A stretch of DNA of 64,000 nt. It comes from Streptococcus oriscaviae (GTDB lineage: Bacteria > Bacillota > Bacilli > Lactobacillales > Streptococcaceae). Below, piece by piece: positions 18,019 to 24,935 of this stretch (position 1 is the first letter of the stretch; every line of letters starts with the position of its first letter). The translations under genes and the position numbers were made by a program. Under the pieces are notes generated by a model. That model made no database searches and was not told where the DNA came from. It saw only the letters and a program-made list of their open reading frames with translations. The stretch covers positions 1,736,001 through 1,800,000 of the forward strand of contig NZ_CP073084.1 of assembly GCF_018137985.1 (NCBI RefSeq), in the 5' to 3' direction.

Positions 18019-18514
18019 GGTGGAATATATAGCTAAAAACTATCGTGACATGAAAATGAAGTTACATTTAGTTCAGGAGAAATTGCTCAACTATCGACCT
18101 ATCTCAGAGAATAGTGTGATTCAGTCACTGGTATTTGAGAAGTCAGAGCATGAAAAGGTCAAGAAAAGTAAAAACCATGGTCGTAGTGAGCTGATTTCTC
18201 TTAGTTTTAGAGAAAAACAAGAACAAGAAAATCAAGAGTACCTCAGTAGTTTGCTTAATACCTACTACTGCTTAAAAATGGATCTTTACTACTTTGAGTT
18301 CGTTATGGAGCTAATACCTGAGGATTTGAAGCCATTAGCCAAGGATTTAATTTACTTAGGCAAGAGTTGGACTGAACTAGAAGAGATTTATGAAATCAGT
18401 CATTCAACACTTGCTTATCGTAGGCGTAAGATTCTAAAACAAATACGCAAGTGTTATCGTTGGACTTCAAAAAGTCTTGAACTTAAGGTGGAAGATTATC
18501 ACATCCCTATCTAG
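18011..18514 (+). CDS. DUF1492-type phage transcription regulator
   Basis: 167 aa; start ATG overlaps the helicase stop by 8 nt. The middle is helical and charged. The C-terminus (LKPLAKDLIYLGKSWTELEE, then SHSTLAYRRRKILKQIRKC) is a sigma-region-4-like HTH, typical of DUF1492/ArpU-like phage proteins thought to switch on later genes. Directly after it lie an 11-bp iteron array and the first of three identical promoters, which makes it the leading candidate activator of those promoters. That link is inference. Confidence 0.72.
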   Translation: MDKVEYIAKNYRDMKMKLHLVQEKLLNYRPISENSVIQSLVFEKSEHEKVKKSKNHGRSELISLSFREKQEQENQEYLSSLLNTYYCLKMDLYYFEFVMELIPEDLKPLAKDLIYLGKSWTELEEIYEISHSTLAYRRRKILKQIRKCYRWTSKSLELKVEDYHIPI

Positions 18515-18526
18515 TGATGGTTGAGT

Positions 18527-18581
18527 GCACTAAATTGGTACTAAATTAGCACTAAATTTGTACTGGTTTAGTACTGATTTT
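18527..18581 (+). repeat. Five 11-bp iterons, GYACTRRWTTW
   Basis: Five consecutive 11-nt units, beginning at 18527, 18538, 18549, 18560 and 18571: GCACTAAATTG, GTACTAAATTA, GCACTAAATTT, GTACTGGTTTA, GTACTGATTTT. The period equals about one DNA helical turn, so a protein could bind all units on one face. The array lies between the DUF1492 gene and the promoter at 18635. It could be an activator array, a replication iteron cluster or a terminase site. Confidence 0.75.
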
Positions 18582-18634
18582 CAACCTAGACATGTGATAT
18601 ACTTAAGATGTCAAAAAAGATAAAAATCTCCCTC

Positions 18635-18670
18635 AAATGACTGGATATTCTTTGGCTGATAGGGTAATAT
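18635..18670 (+). promoter_or_regulatory. Phage promoter P1 of a three-copy family (ATGACTGGATAT ... TAATAT)
   Basis: AAATGACTGGATAT at 18635-18648 includes a -35-like TGGATA (18642-18647), 17 nt before -10 TAATAT (18665-18670). The same 12-nt block and spacing occur at 18951 and 24132. It drives the 75-aa gene at 18700, whose ribosome site is AAAGGAG. Confidence 0.75.
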
Positions 18671-18699
18671 ACACCTAGAAAAACCAAAGGAGAATAACC

Positions 18700-18927
18700 A
18701 TGTGGACTGACGGACGGATTGATTATCAGGGACAAAAAGTGGATTACATTGCCAAGGTTAGTCCCCAACCTTCAGAAGTTGGAATTGACCTTGGATGTGT
18801 TTTCAAATTAGATATTGAAGTAGCTGAAGAAACAATCGTTTCTTACGACAGAGGATGGGAACTCTATCCTGAAACAGAAGAACGTGAAGCCATTCTTGAG
18901 GCGGTTTTGCTGGTTTTAACTGTTTAA
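18700..18927 (+). CDS. Hypothetical 75-aa phage protein (DUF7678-like, tentative)
   Basis: Starts MWTDGRIDYQGQKVDYIAKV after AAAGGAG. Predicted all-beta with a strongly acidic second half (EETIVSYDRGWELYPETEER). It has no signal, membrane segment or metal motif. It is alone between promoter P1 and promoter P2 and is probably a small regulatory or host-takeover protein; I do not recognise a function. Codon use matches its neighbours, and the promoter plus ribosome site make expression likely. Confidence 0.7.
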   Translation: MWTDGRIDYQGQKVDYIAKVSPQPSEVGIDLGCVFKLDIEVAEETIVSYDRGWELYPETEEREAILEAVLLVLTV

Positions 18928-18950
18928 AATATCTTTAAATTTATGCAGAA

Positions 18951-18984
18951 ATGACTGGATATATCTCCTTTTTAGAGTTAATAT
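18951..18984 (+). promoter_or_regulatory. Phage promoter P2 of the three-copy family
   Basis: ATGACTGGATAT starts at 18951; TGGATA (18956-18961) and TAATAT (18979-18984) are 17 nt apart. Unlike P1, P2 and P3 (24132) also share TCTCCTTT, AGAGTTAATATGTACACAA and the leader up to AGAGGAGAACA. P2 drives the MITE-disrupted gene at 19016. Confidence 0.78.
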
Positions 18985-19015
18985 GTACACAACAAAAGAA
19001 GAGGAGAACAATACC

Positions 19016-19408
19016 ATGACAAAGCGTCAACAAGAAAAACTCAATGCCCACGTCGTACGCATGAAGAAAACGCACACAATTTAAAATTTTCATCGCGTGC
19101 GTTTAATTAGAACTGTTCTAAAAAAATAAATTAAACTTGGCGTTTAATCCAAGATTTACTCATAATTATAGCACAATTTTATGGATAAAATACTAATTTT
19201 TTATGAAATTGTTTTCTGAAAACAAAATTTTCTTCATGCGTTTGGCGTGCTCAATGCCCTTTTAACAGAAATTGCAAAAGAAGAACTTTTTGTAGAAACC
19301 TTGGAAAAACGTTGGAGCGACAATCTTGACTTCTACGATGTTTCGGTATGGGGTATCAAAAGAGCATTGGAGAGAGCCTACGAAGCAGGCCAAAAATCAG
19401 TAAAATAA
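19016..19408 (+). pseudogene. Small DUF6900-like gene split by a MITE-like insertion
   Basis: The gene starts at ATG 19016 after GAGGAGAAC and promoter P2. It reads MTKRQQEKLNA, then enters the 201-bp insert and stops at 19082, giving a 22-aa stub. Removing the insert plus one 9-bp duplication restores a 60-codon frame ending at 19408: ...LNALLTEIAKEEL, then WSDNLDFYDVSVWG and a final AYEAGQKSVK. The repaired protein looks like the small DUF6900 family of phage proteins, function unknown. The reading frame on both sides is intact, so the insertion is recent. Confidence 0.85.
19049..19249. mobile_element. 201-bp non-autonomous MITE-like element with 22-bp imperfect inverted repeats and 9-bp target duplication
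   Basis: Left end CACGTCGTACGCATGAAGAA and right end (complement) CACGCCAAACGCATGAAGAA match at 17 of these 20 positions and continue AA. Both sides carry CTCAATGCC (19040-19048 and 19250-19258). The element has no coding frame, so a transposase would have to act in trans. Inside are a hairpin AAACGCAC/GTGCGTTT, the palindrome TTAGAACTGTTCTAA (19107-19121) and CTTGG...CCAAG. I cannot assign it to an IS family; 9-bp duplications occur in several. No second copy is in the window. Confidence 0.88.
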
Positions 19409-19411
19409 AGT

Positions 19412-19442
19412 AAAGCCTAGCCTCATAAAGGTTGGGCTTTTT
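19412..19442 (+). terminator. Terminator before the SAM synthetase gene
   Basis: AAAGCC-T-AGCC pairs with GGTT-GGGCTTT followed by TTTT, with loop TCATAAA. It ends the transcript of the disrupted gene only 14 nt before the next start codon, so some read-through or a separate promoter must feed the downstream genes. I did not identify such a promoter. Confidence 0.75.
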
Positions 19443-19455
19443 GCGTGGAGGAATT

Positions 19456-20493
19456 ATGATTATTTCTAGTGAACAAGTTTCAGTTGGACACCCAGATAAA
19501 ATCTGTGATCAGATTTCAGATGCCATTTTGACGGAGTGTCTAAAGTATGACAAATCAAGTCGAGTGGCAGTTGAGACCTTAATCAAGGATAACCAAGTTG
19601 TGGTAGCTGGTGAAATTTCAACTAGACATTACTTTAATCTCGAGAACATTGTTCGTCAGGTTGTCGAGCCACTTGGTATGAAGAATATTCGGGTAACTAA
19701 CCTACTTGGACTCCAAAGCTCAGATATTGCACAAGGAGTAGATAATGGAGGTGCTGGTGACCAAGGAATGATGTTTGGTTATGCGACAGACGAAACACCT
19801 GAGTACCTGCCACTGCCTTATGTCTTAGCAACTCGAGTCCTTGAGAAACTGATGTCGCTTGGTCACCCCTTACTTGGAAAGGATGCAAAAGCTCAGGTAT
19901 CCTACGACTATGATAAGAAACGGATTGATACCTTCTTAGTTTCCATCCAACATACTGAAATGGCCGAACTTGCCAAAGTGAAACGAATTGTGACTGAAGC
20001 TATGATGTCAGTAGCACTTCGTTACCGTCAGAATCTAGATTTCAAAGTTCTAGTCAATCCAACAGGACGTTTTGTTCTTGGTGGTTCATTTGCGGATGCA
20101 GGAGTTACTGGTCGAAAAATTGTGGCAGATACCTATGGTGGTTTCGCACATCATGGTGGCGGTGCTTTCTCTGGAAAAGACCCAAGCAAGGTTGACCGCT
20201 CAGCAGCATACATGGCACGAAAGATTGCTAAGGATATTGTTAGAGAAGGGTATGCGAAACGATGTGAAGTACAATTAGCCTATGCCATTGGAGTTGCAGA
20301 ACCTGTGTCGGTATATGTAGAAACCTTTGGAACCAGTCGCTACACCTCGACACAACTGGAAGGAATGATTTGTGAACGCTACGACTTGACCCCACAAGGT
20401 ATCATTAAGGAACTTCATCTCTTGAATGTAGACTACACCAAAACATCTTGCTTTGGGCATTTCACAAAAGCCTATCTTCCTTGGGAGAAGTAA
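19456..20493 (+). CDS. metK: Phage S-adenosylmethionine synthetase
   Basis: 345 aa from ATG 19456 (GGAGG 4 nt upstream); an in-frame ATG at 19432 lies in the terminator and is rejected. It makes SAM from methionine and ATP. Diagnostic MetK segments are present: VSVGHPDKICDQISDAIL (ATP site), GAGDQGMMFGYATDE, GRFVLGGSFADAGVTGRK, YGGFAHHGGGAFSGKDPSKV and DRSAAYMARKIAKDIV. It is about 40-50 residues shorter than chromosomal MetK, with a compact C-terminus, but no key residue is visibly lost. Directly downstream come an HNH nuclease and two SAM-dependent DNA methyltransferases, so it probably supplies their cofactor during infection. Confidence 0.92.
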   Translation: MIISSEQVSVGHPDKICDQISDAILTECLKYDKSSRVAVETLIKDNQVVVAGEISTRHYFNLENIVRQVVEPLGMKNIRVTNLLGLQSSDIAQGVDNGGAGDQGMMFGYATDETPEYLPLPYVLATRVLEKLMSLGHPLLGKDAKAQVSYDYDKKRIDTFLVSIQHTEMAELAKVKRIVTEAMMSVALRYRQNLDFKVLVNPTGRFVLGGSFADAGVTGRKIVADTYGGFAHHGGGAFSGKDPSKVDRSAAYMARKIAKDIVREGYAKRCEVQLAYAIGVAEPVSVYVETFGTSRYTSTQLEGMICERYDLTPQGIIKELHLLNVDYTKTSCFGHFTKAYLPWEK

Positions 20494-20494
20494 G

Positions 20495-20860
20495 ATGCCA
20501 AGAAGGCCAAGCACACCTTGTAAACAAAATGGTTGTCCTAACTTAGTACCTTATGGTCACAAGTATTGTGAGAACCATAAAGCAAACTACCAACTGGATA
20601 CCAAGTCAACCAAAGCCAAAGGATACAATGCCCAGTGGAATAAAGCACGACTTCGTTACTTAAAAGTTCATACACTCTGTGTTCAATGCAAAGTCAAAGG
20701 TCGATTGACCAAGGCAACAGTGGTTGACCATATCACACCCCACCGAGGTGACCAAGACCTCTTTTGGAATCAAACCAACTGGCAAGCACTTTGTAAGTCA
20801 TGTCACGACCGCAAGACCAAGACAACTGACCGATATGTGGAGTATTCGTATCGATTTTAG
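20495..20860 (+). CDS. HNH endonuclease
   Basis: 121 aa from ATG 20495 one base after the metK stop; ribosome site GGGAGAAGT. An N-terminal zinc knuckle (CKQNGCPNLVPYGHKYCENH) precedes the HNH core: CVQCKVKGRLTKATVVDHIT, N at NQTNWQALCKSCHDRKT. In many phages this small HNH protein sits next to the terminase and is needed for cos-end packaging cleavage, so it probably works with the terminase about 4 kb downstream. Confidence 0.92.
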   Translation: MPRRPSTPCKQNGCPNLVPYGHKYCENHKANYQLDTKSTKAKGYNAQWNKARLRYLKVHTLCVQCKVKGRLTKATVVDHITPHRGDQDLFWNQTNWQALCKSCHDRKTKTTDRYVEYSYRF

Positions 20861-21158
20861 TCTTGGAGTTTCGTTCCAAAAGTATCTCATTTTTCACTCA
20901 TTGGGGGAGGGGGGATGAAATCTCTAAACCCTTGGGAGACTAAGACCGACGCCCCCTCAAACGTGCAATTTCGCAAAATTCGCAAGCGGGTACATTAAAA
21001 TCGCTCAATTATTACGTTCGTTCCCACCGTTATCACGTTTCTAATGTGGGGATGTAGCGTTCCCAAGTATGTCATTTTGGTAATAAAATAGTGAAAAAGG
21101 CTAGAAACAATGTAGAAAATAGTTGTTTTTAGTCCTTTTTTGATGGAAAGGAAAACAA
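20861..21158. other. Intergenic region with G-run; possible 27-codon frame 20915-20998
   Basis: 298 bp without a firm gene. TGGGGGAGGGGGG (20902-20914) directly precedes ATG 20915, and a frame MKSLNPWETKTDAPSNVQFR ends at 20998. The G-run is far stronger than an ordinary ribosome site. It may be a cos-type or packaging-related sequence, since phage HNH genes often end next to cos. The rest shows no terminator or promoter that I can defend. Confidence 0.35.
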
Positions 21159-21620
21159 ATGGACGAAAGTCAACGCAAACAAATCTGGAAAATGCGAGCA
21201 GAAGGTCTTGGCTATGGCTTAATCGGCAGGGCTACAGGTCTATCTAGAGATTCAGTTAAGAAATACTGTAAACGAAATCCAGCATTGCTTGGTCCTGGAG
21301 CGGCGATAAAGCAGATGGCAAAAGCCGACCAGAATGACGGACTCCGTTGCCCCCAGTGTTATCAAGTACTTAAAATTCATAAAACAGGAAGACCAAAGAA
21401 GTTCTGTTCGGATAAGTGTCGTAAGGTTTGGTGGATAACACATTGTGACGAACACGATAAATCTAAAACTGCATATGAAGATTTGACTTGTCAACAATGT
21501 GGCAGGTCATTTTTATCTTATGCCAATCCAAGTAGAAAATTTTGTAGCCATTCGTGTTACATTCAATCACGCTTTTATAAAGGAGAAACCAATGACAAGC
21601 CAACCAAAAATGGAAATTAG
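21159..21620 (+). CDS. HTH plus double zinc-knuckle protein, paralogue of the 44501 gene
   Basis: 153 aa. An N-terminal HTH (MRAEGLGYGLIGRATGLSRD, SVKKYCKR) precedes two cysteine clusters: CPQC...FCSDKCRKVWW and CQQCGRSFLSYANPSRKFCS. The 133-aa protein before the recombinases shares GLGY..IG, FC...CR..WW..H and SYANP.RK.CS..CY...RF. Such sigma-like zinc proteins commonly travel with serine recombinases on Firmicutes elements. It overlaps the methyltransferase gene by 29 nt. Role likely DNA binding and regulation; unproven. Confidence 0.72.
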   Translation: MDESQRKQIWKMRAEGLGYGLIGRATGLSRDSVKKYCKRNPALLGPGAAIKQMAKADQNDGLRCPQCYQVLKIHKTGRPKKFCSDKCRKVWWITHCDEHDKSKTAYEDLTCQQCGRSFLSYANPSRKFCSHSCYIQSRFYKGETNDKPTKNGN

Positions 21621-22848
21621 AGAAATTCGATTGTCTGAACTACACCCAGCCTCTTACAATCCTCGAAAAAAACTCAAAAAGGGTGACAAGGAGTATGAAA
21701 AGATTAAGCAAAGCCTACTCAAGTTTGGTTACGTTGACCCCATCATCGTCAATAAAGACTTGACGGTAATTGGTGGTCATCAACGATTAACTGTATTGAA
21801 GGACTTAGACTATGAAACTGCCAAATGTGTCATTGTTGATTTAACCAAGGAAGATGAAAAGGCGCTGAACATTGCCCTTAACAAAATCACAGGTCAATGG
21901 GATGACCAGCTTTTGGCGGACTTGCTTTTAGATATACAGGAGGCTGATTTCAATCTCGACTTGACTGGTTTTGAACCACCAGAAATTGATGACATCCTAT
22001 CAAATGTCCATGATAAAGACCTATCGGATGATGACTTTGATGTAGAAGAGGAATTAAAGAAACTCACCTTTTCAAAACAAGGAGACATTTGGCAACTTGG
22101 TAAGCATCGAGTGATTTGTGGAGACTCTACGAAAGCTGAAACATATGACCAACTGTTAGGTGATAAAAAGGCAAATTTGGTTGTGACAGATCCTCCTTAT
22201 AACGTTGATGTAGAAGAAACAGCTGGAAAGATTCTCAATGACAATATGCCTGATAGTGACTTTTACCAATTTCTCTTTTCCATGTTCACTCAAGTAGAAA
22301 AGCATATGGAAGCTGATGCCTCCATCTATGTATTTCATGCGGATACGGAAGGATTGAACTTCCGTAAGGCATTTAAGGATGCTGGTTTTTATCTCAGTGA
22401 ATGTTGCATTTGGAAAAAGAACTCATTAGTGCTTGGACGTAGTCCCTACCAGTGGCAACATGAACCATGTCTCTTTGGCTGGAAACAAAAGGGAAAACAT
22501 CAATGGTTCAGTGACCGTAGACAAACAACCATTTGGGAATATGACCGTCCAAAATCTAGTAAAGACCACCCAACAATGAAACCAATTCCGCTCATGGCCT
22601 ATCCTATTCAAAATTCATCGATGCGTGGGACAATTGTTCTTGATCCATTCCTTGGTTCTGGTTCGACCCTAATGGCCGCAGACCAAACTGGAAGGGTTTG
22701 TTACGGCATTGAGTTGGATGAGAAGTTTGTGGATGTCATTGTCAAACGTTATATAGAGTCAACAGGAAATGACAACGTGACGGTATTGCGTGATGGCCAG
22801 ACTTTGACCTTTGATGAAGCCTATTCAATGATGGAGGAGACGGTATGA
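21592..22848 (+). CDS. ParB-like domain fused to N4/N6 DNA methyltransferase
   Basis: 418 aa from ATG 21592, chosen for AAAGGAG 6 nt upstream. Residues 1-110 form a ParB/Srx-like module (ELHPASYNPRK, KFGYVDPIIVNKDLTVIGGH QR). The rest is a beta-class amino methyltransferase: motif IV DPPYNVD (about 203) precedes motif I DPFLGSGSTLMAA (about 347), with the target region between. It uses SAM to methylate adenine N6 or cytosine N4, and the enzyme family fits protection of phage DNA from host restriction. No cognate endonuclease is adjacent. It overlaps both neighbours. Confidence 0.92.
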   Translation: MTSQPKMEIREIRLSELHPASYNPRKKLKKGDKEYEKIKQSLLKFGYVDPIIVNKDLTVIGGHQRLTVLKDLDYETAKCVIVDLTKEDEKALNIALNKITGQWDDQLLADLLLDIQEADFNLDLTGFEPPEIDDILSNVHDKDLSDDDFDVEEELKKLTFSKQGDIWQLGKHRVICGDSTKAETYDQLLGDKKANLVVTDPPYNVDVEETAGKILNDNMPDSDFYQFLFSMFTQVEKHMEADASIYVFHADTEGLNFRKAFKDAGFYLSECCIWKKNSLVLGRSPYQWQHEPCLFGWKQKGKHQWFSDRRQTTIWEYDRPKSSKDHPTMKPIPLMAYPIQNSSMRGTIVLDPFLGSGSTLMAADQTGRVCYGIELDEKFVDVIVKRYIESTGNDNVTVLRDGQTLTFDEAYSMMEETV

Positions 22849-24104
22849 CCTTAACTTTTCTTGATTTCTTTGCAGGAGTGGGTGGTTTTCGTCGTGGTTT
22901 GGAATTAGCTGGTTTCAAATGTATCGGTTACTGTGAAAAAGATAAATTTGCAAGAAAATCTTATGAAGCAATGTACGACACGAAAGGAGAATGGTTTCAT
23001 GACGACATCACAAGCATTGACCCAACACAACTTCCAAAAGCAGATCTCTGGTGTGCGGGAAGCCCTTGTCAAAATGTGTCTATCGCAGGAAAGCGAGCAG
23101 GCCTATACGGTGAACGAAGTGGACTCTTTTTTACATTTGTTGACCTCCTCCAAAGCCAAGAGGAAGAAGATAAACCCGAGTGGGTACTCCTTGAGAATGT
23201 TAAGGGACTTTTATCAAGTGACGGGGGACGAGATTATCTCGACTATCTCACTATCCTGGATGAAGCAGGGTATGACCTTGAGTGGCAAGTGTTCAATTCA
23301 AAAGACTACGGAGTTCCCCAAAATCGAGAACGCATCTACACTCTCGGACATCTTAGAAGCAGAGGTCGACGAAAAGTACTACCTATCAGCGGAGAAAGCG
23401 GTAGCCATCTTAAGCAACTTGTAGGTGGTATGCAAAGCTATCGTGTCTACGACCCTAGTGGAATTGCCACAACTCTTGTTGGTGAGGGTGGAGGACTAGG
23501 TGCTAAGACAGGTCTTTATCTAATTGACCAATCTTTGACAGAACCAAAGTTGACAGATGAGGCACGCTGTATCACTGCAAGATATACTGCTGGAGCTACA
23601 AAACGGACTGCGATGAACTCTGGAGTACTAGAAATTCAACCCATTCTGACACCCAATCGAATCCACAAACGTCAAAATGGACGTAGGCTCAAGGAACAGG
23701 ATGAGCCAATGTTCACATTGACCTCTCAAGACCGCCATGGTGTTCTTGAAGGCATCAAGGTCAGAAATGGTACGAAGCAAGGTTATCAAGTTGCTGAGGT
23801 AGGTGATTCAGTGGATTTATCTTATCCCAACTCTCCAACGAGACGAGCAAGAGTTGGGAAAGGAATCGCCCATAACCTATCCTGCGGTGGTCAAATGGGT
23901 GCTGTGGTTTGGAATGATCGAGTGGTGAAAATTAGACGTTTAACCCCTCGAGAATGTTTTCGCATACAAGGTTTTTCGGATGATTTGTTCGAGAAAGCCC
24001 AAGCAGTAAACTCCGATGCCCAACTGTATAAACAAGCTGGAAATGGTGTGACGGTAACAGTTGTCTATGCCATTGGATGTGCCATTCTAGCAAGTGAAAA
24101 ATAG
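22845..24104 (+). CDS. C5-cytosine DNA methyltransferase
   Basis: 419 aa, start ATG overlapping the previous stop by 4 nt. Motif I FLDFFAGVGGFRRGLELAGF, motif IV GSPCQNVSIAGKRAGL with catalytic Cys, motif VI WVLLENVKGLL, motif VIII QNRERIYTLG, motif IX LTPRECFRIQGF and motif X AGNGVTVTV are all present in canonical order. The target-recognition region is about 200 residues (200-370). An orphan enzyme, probably anti-restriction. With MetK and the amino methyltransferase it completes a modification cassette. Confidence 0.95.
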   Translation: MTLTFLDFFAGVGGFRRGLELAGFKCIGYCEKDKFARKSYEAMYDTKGEWFHDDITSIDPTQLPKADLWCAGSPCQNVSIAGKRAGLYGERSGLFFTFVDLLQSQEEEDKPEWVLLENVKGLLSSDGGRDYLDYLTILDEAGYDLEWQVFNSKDYGVPQNRERIYTLGHLRSRGRRKVLPISGESGSHLKQLVGGMQSYRVYDPSGIATTLVGEGGGLGAKTGLYLIDQSLTEPKLTDEARCITARYTAGATKRTAMNSGVLEIQPILTPNRIHKRQNGRRLKEQDEPMFTLTSQDRHGVLEGIKVRNGTKQGYQVAEVGDSVDLSYPNSPTRRARVGKGIAHNLSCGGQMGAVVWNDRVVKIRRLTPRECFRIQGFSDDLFEKAQAVNSDAQLYKQAGNGVTVTVVYAIGCAILASEK

Positions 24105-24131
24105 TCGAAAATACCTTCAAAATAATCTATA

Positions 24132-24166
24132 AATGACTGGATATAAGTCTCCTTTAGAGTTAATAT
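24132..24166 (+). promoter_or_regulatory. Phage promoter P3 of the three-copy family
   Basis: ATGACTGGATAT from 24132; TGGATA (24138-24143) is 17 nt before TAATAT (24161-24166). The leader to the start codon (GTACACAAGAAAAGAAGAGG) is nearly the same as after P2. It drives 24198-24883 and is interrupted only by the terminator before the terminase. Confidence 0.78.
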
Positions 24167-24197
24167 GTACACAAGAAAAGAAGAGGAGAACAAAACC

Positions 24198-24446
24198 ATG
24201 ACAACAACACTTGAAAAACTCTATGAAATCTACCCAACAACTGCAAGCATCATTCCTTACAAGGAATGGGTTATCGTTGCATCCAAAGGAAACAAAGAAA
24301 CAGTAGTTGAGATTTACGAAATCGTTGATAGCCTTGAAAAATTTGAACTATTTGAATGCCGACTTAATCGCATATACAAGGAATCAATAATTGTTACGGA
24401 TCTTGGTCACGCTGTCAAGTGGGCATTCGATATGTTTGGAGAATAA
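24198..24446 (+). CDS. Hypothetical 82-aa phage protein
   Basis: Starts MTTTLEKLYEIYPTTASIIP after GAGGAGAAC, 32 nt downstream of promoter P3. Alternating hydrophobic beta segments (EWVIVASKG, TVVEIYEIV) and a helical C-terminus suggest a small alpha/beta fold. No recognisable motif, signal or membrane segment. It is separated by one base from the DUF4314 gene. The leader shared with the MITE-disrupted gene suggests both belong to one regulon of small early/middle proteins. Function unknown. Confidence 0.7.
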   Translation: MTTTLEKLYEIYPTTASIIPYKEWVIVASKGNKETVVEIYEIVDSLEKFELFECRLNRIYKESIIVTDLGHAVKWAFDMFGE

Positions 24447-24447
24447 C

Positions 24448-24660
24448 ATGGACACAAAAATTTTCAATAACCTAAAGACAATCTATCCGGTTGGTACAAA
24501 GGTTAGATTAGTAAAAATGGATGATCCGCATCCAGTTCCTAAAGGAACACTTGGTACAGTTATTGGAGTGGATGACATTGGCTCACTCTTAGTTAAGTGG
24601 GAAAATGGCAGTTGCCTGAATGTTTTATATGGAATAGATATTGTGGAAAAGGTAAAGTAA
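24448..24660 (+). CDS. DUF4314 protein
   Basis: 70 aa from ATG 24448 (TTGGAGAAT upstream). The sequence YPVGTKVRLVKMDDPHPVPK, GTLGTVIGVDDIGSLLVKWE and a final YGIDIVEKVK matches the small beta-barrel DUF4314 family, common on phages and ICEs. The fold resembles SH3-like nucleic-acid or protein binding domains, but no role is established. It sits between two other tiny genes under promoter P3. Confidence 0.85.
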   Translation: MDTKIFNNLKTIYPVGTKVRLVKMDDPHPVPKGTLGTVIGVDDIGSLLVKWENGSCLNVLYGIDIVEKVK

Positions 24661-24661
24661 G

Positions 24662-24883
24662 ATGTGGGAAATAATGACTCGAACGGTTGGTGATAGACAT
24701 TACGTTTGCGAATTTCTCCGTGAAGATACAACAGATCCGAGAAACATAGACGGTGCTAGGAATCGAATACTGACTATCGAGCGAGATGGTAAATATATCT
24801 ACTAATATAGATGTTGGAATAAAATGGAGGATATTGCTGATACTGTCTTTAAGGCTGTACTTGATAACTTTAATGAACATTAA
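24662..24883 (+). pseudogene. Small phage gene apparently broken by an in-frame TAA
   Basis: ATG 24662 opens MWEIMTRTVGDRHYVCEFLR and runs 47 codons to TAA at 24803. The same frame then continues without interruption for 25 codons (YRCWNKMEDIADTVFKAVLD) to a second TAA at 24881, directly before a terminator. A single nonsense change in a 74-codon gene explains this best. Alternatively the 47-aa product is genuine. Function unknown. Confidence 0.5.
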
Positions 24884-24886
24884 GAA

Positions 24887-24911
24887 TTAACTCAAATTGA
24901 GTTCTTTTTTT
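24887..24911 (+). terminator. Terminator before the terminase genes
   Basis: AACTCAA-A-TTGAGTT (24889-24903) followed by CTTTTTTTTTC. It closes the P3 transcript of small genes. Terminase translation starts 25 nt later with AAAGGAGGTG, so late transcription must read through or start at a promoter I could not find. Confidence 0.75.
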
Positions 24912-24935
24912 TCTTATTCTAAAGGAGGTGAGATT

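Noticed and set aside
18527..18581. CRISPR array
   Set aside because: The units are only 11 bp, contiguous and without spacers, and no cas gene is present anywhere in the window.
22933..23424. 163-aa frame within the C5 methyltransferase gene
   Set aside because: The methyltransferase frame has all motifs in order; this overlapping frame has none and no independent ribosome site.
22845..24104. Complete restriction-modification system around the methyltransferases
   Set aside because: The only nuclease nearby is the packaging-type HNH protein; no cognate restriction enzyme gene lies adjacent, so the methyltransferases are treated as orphans.
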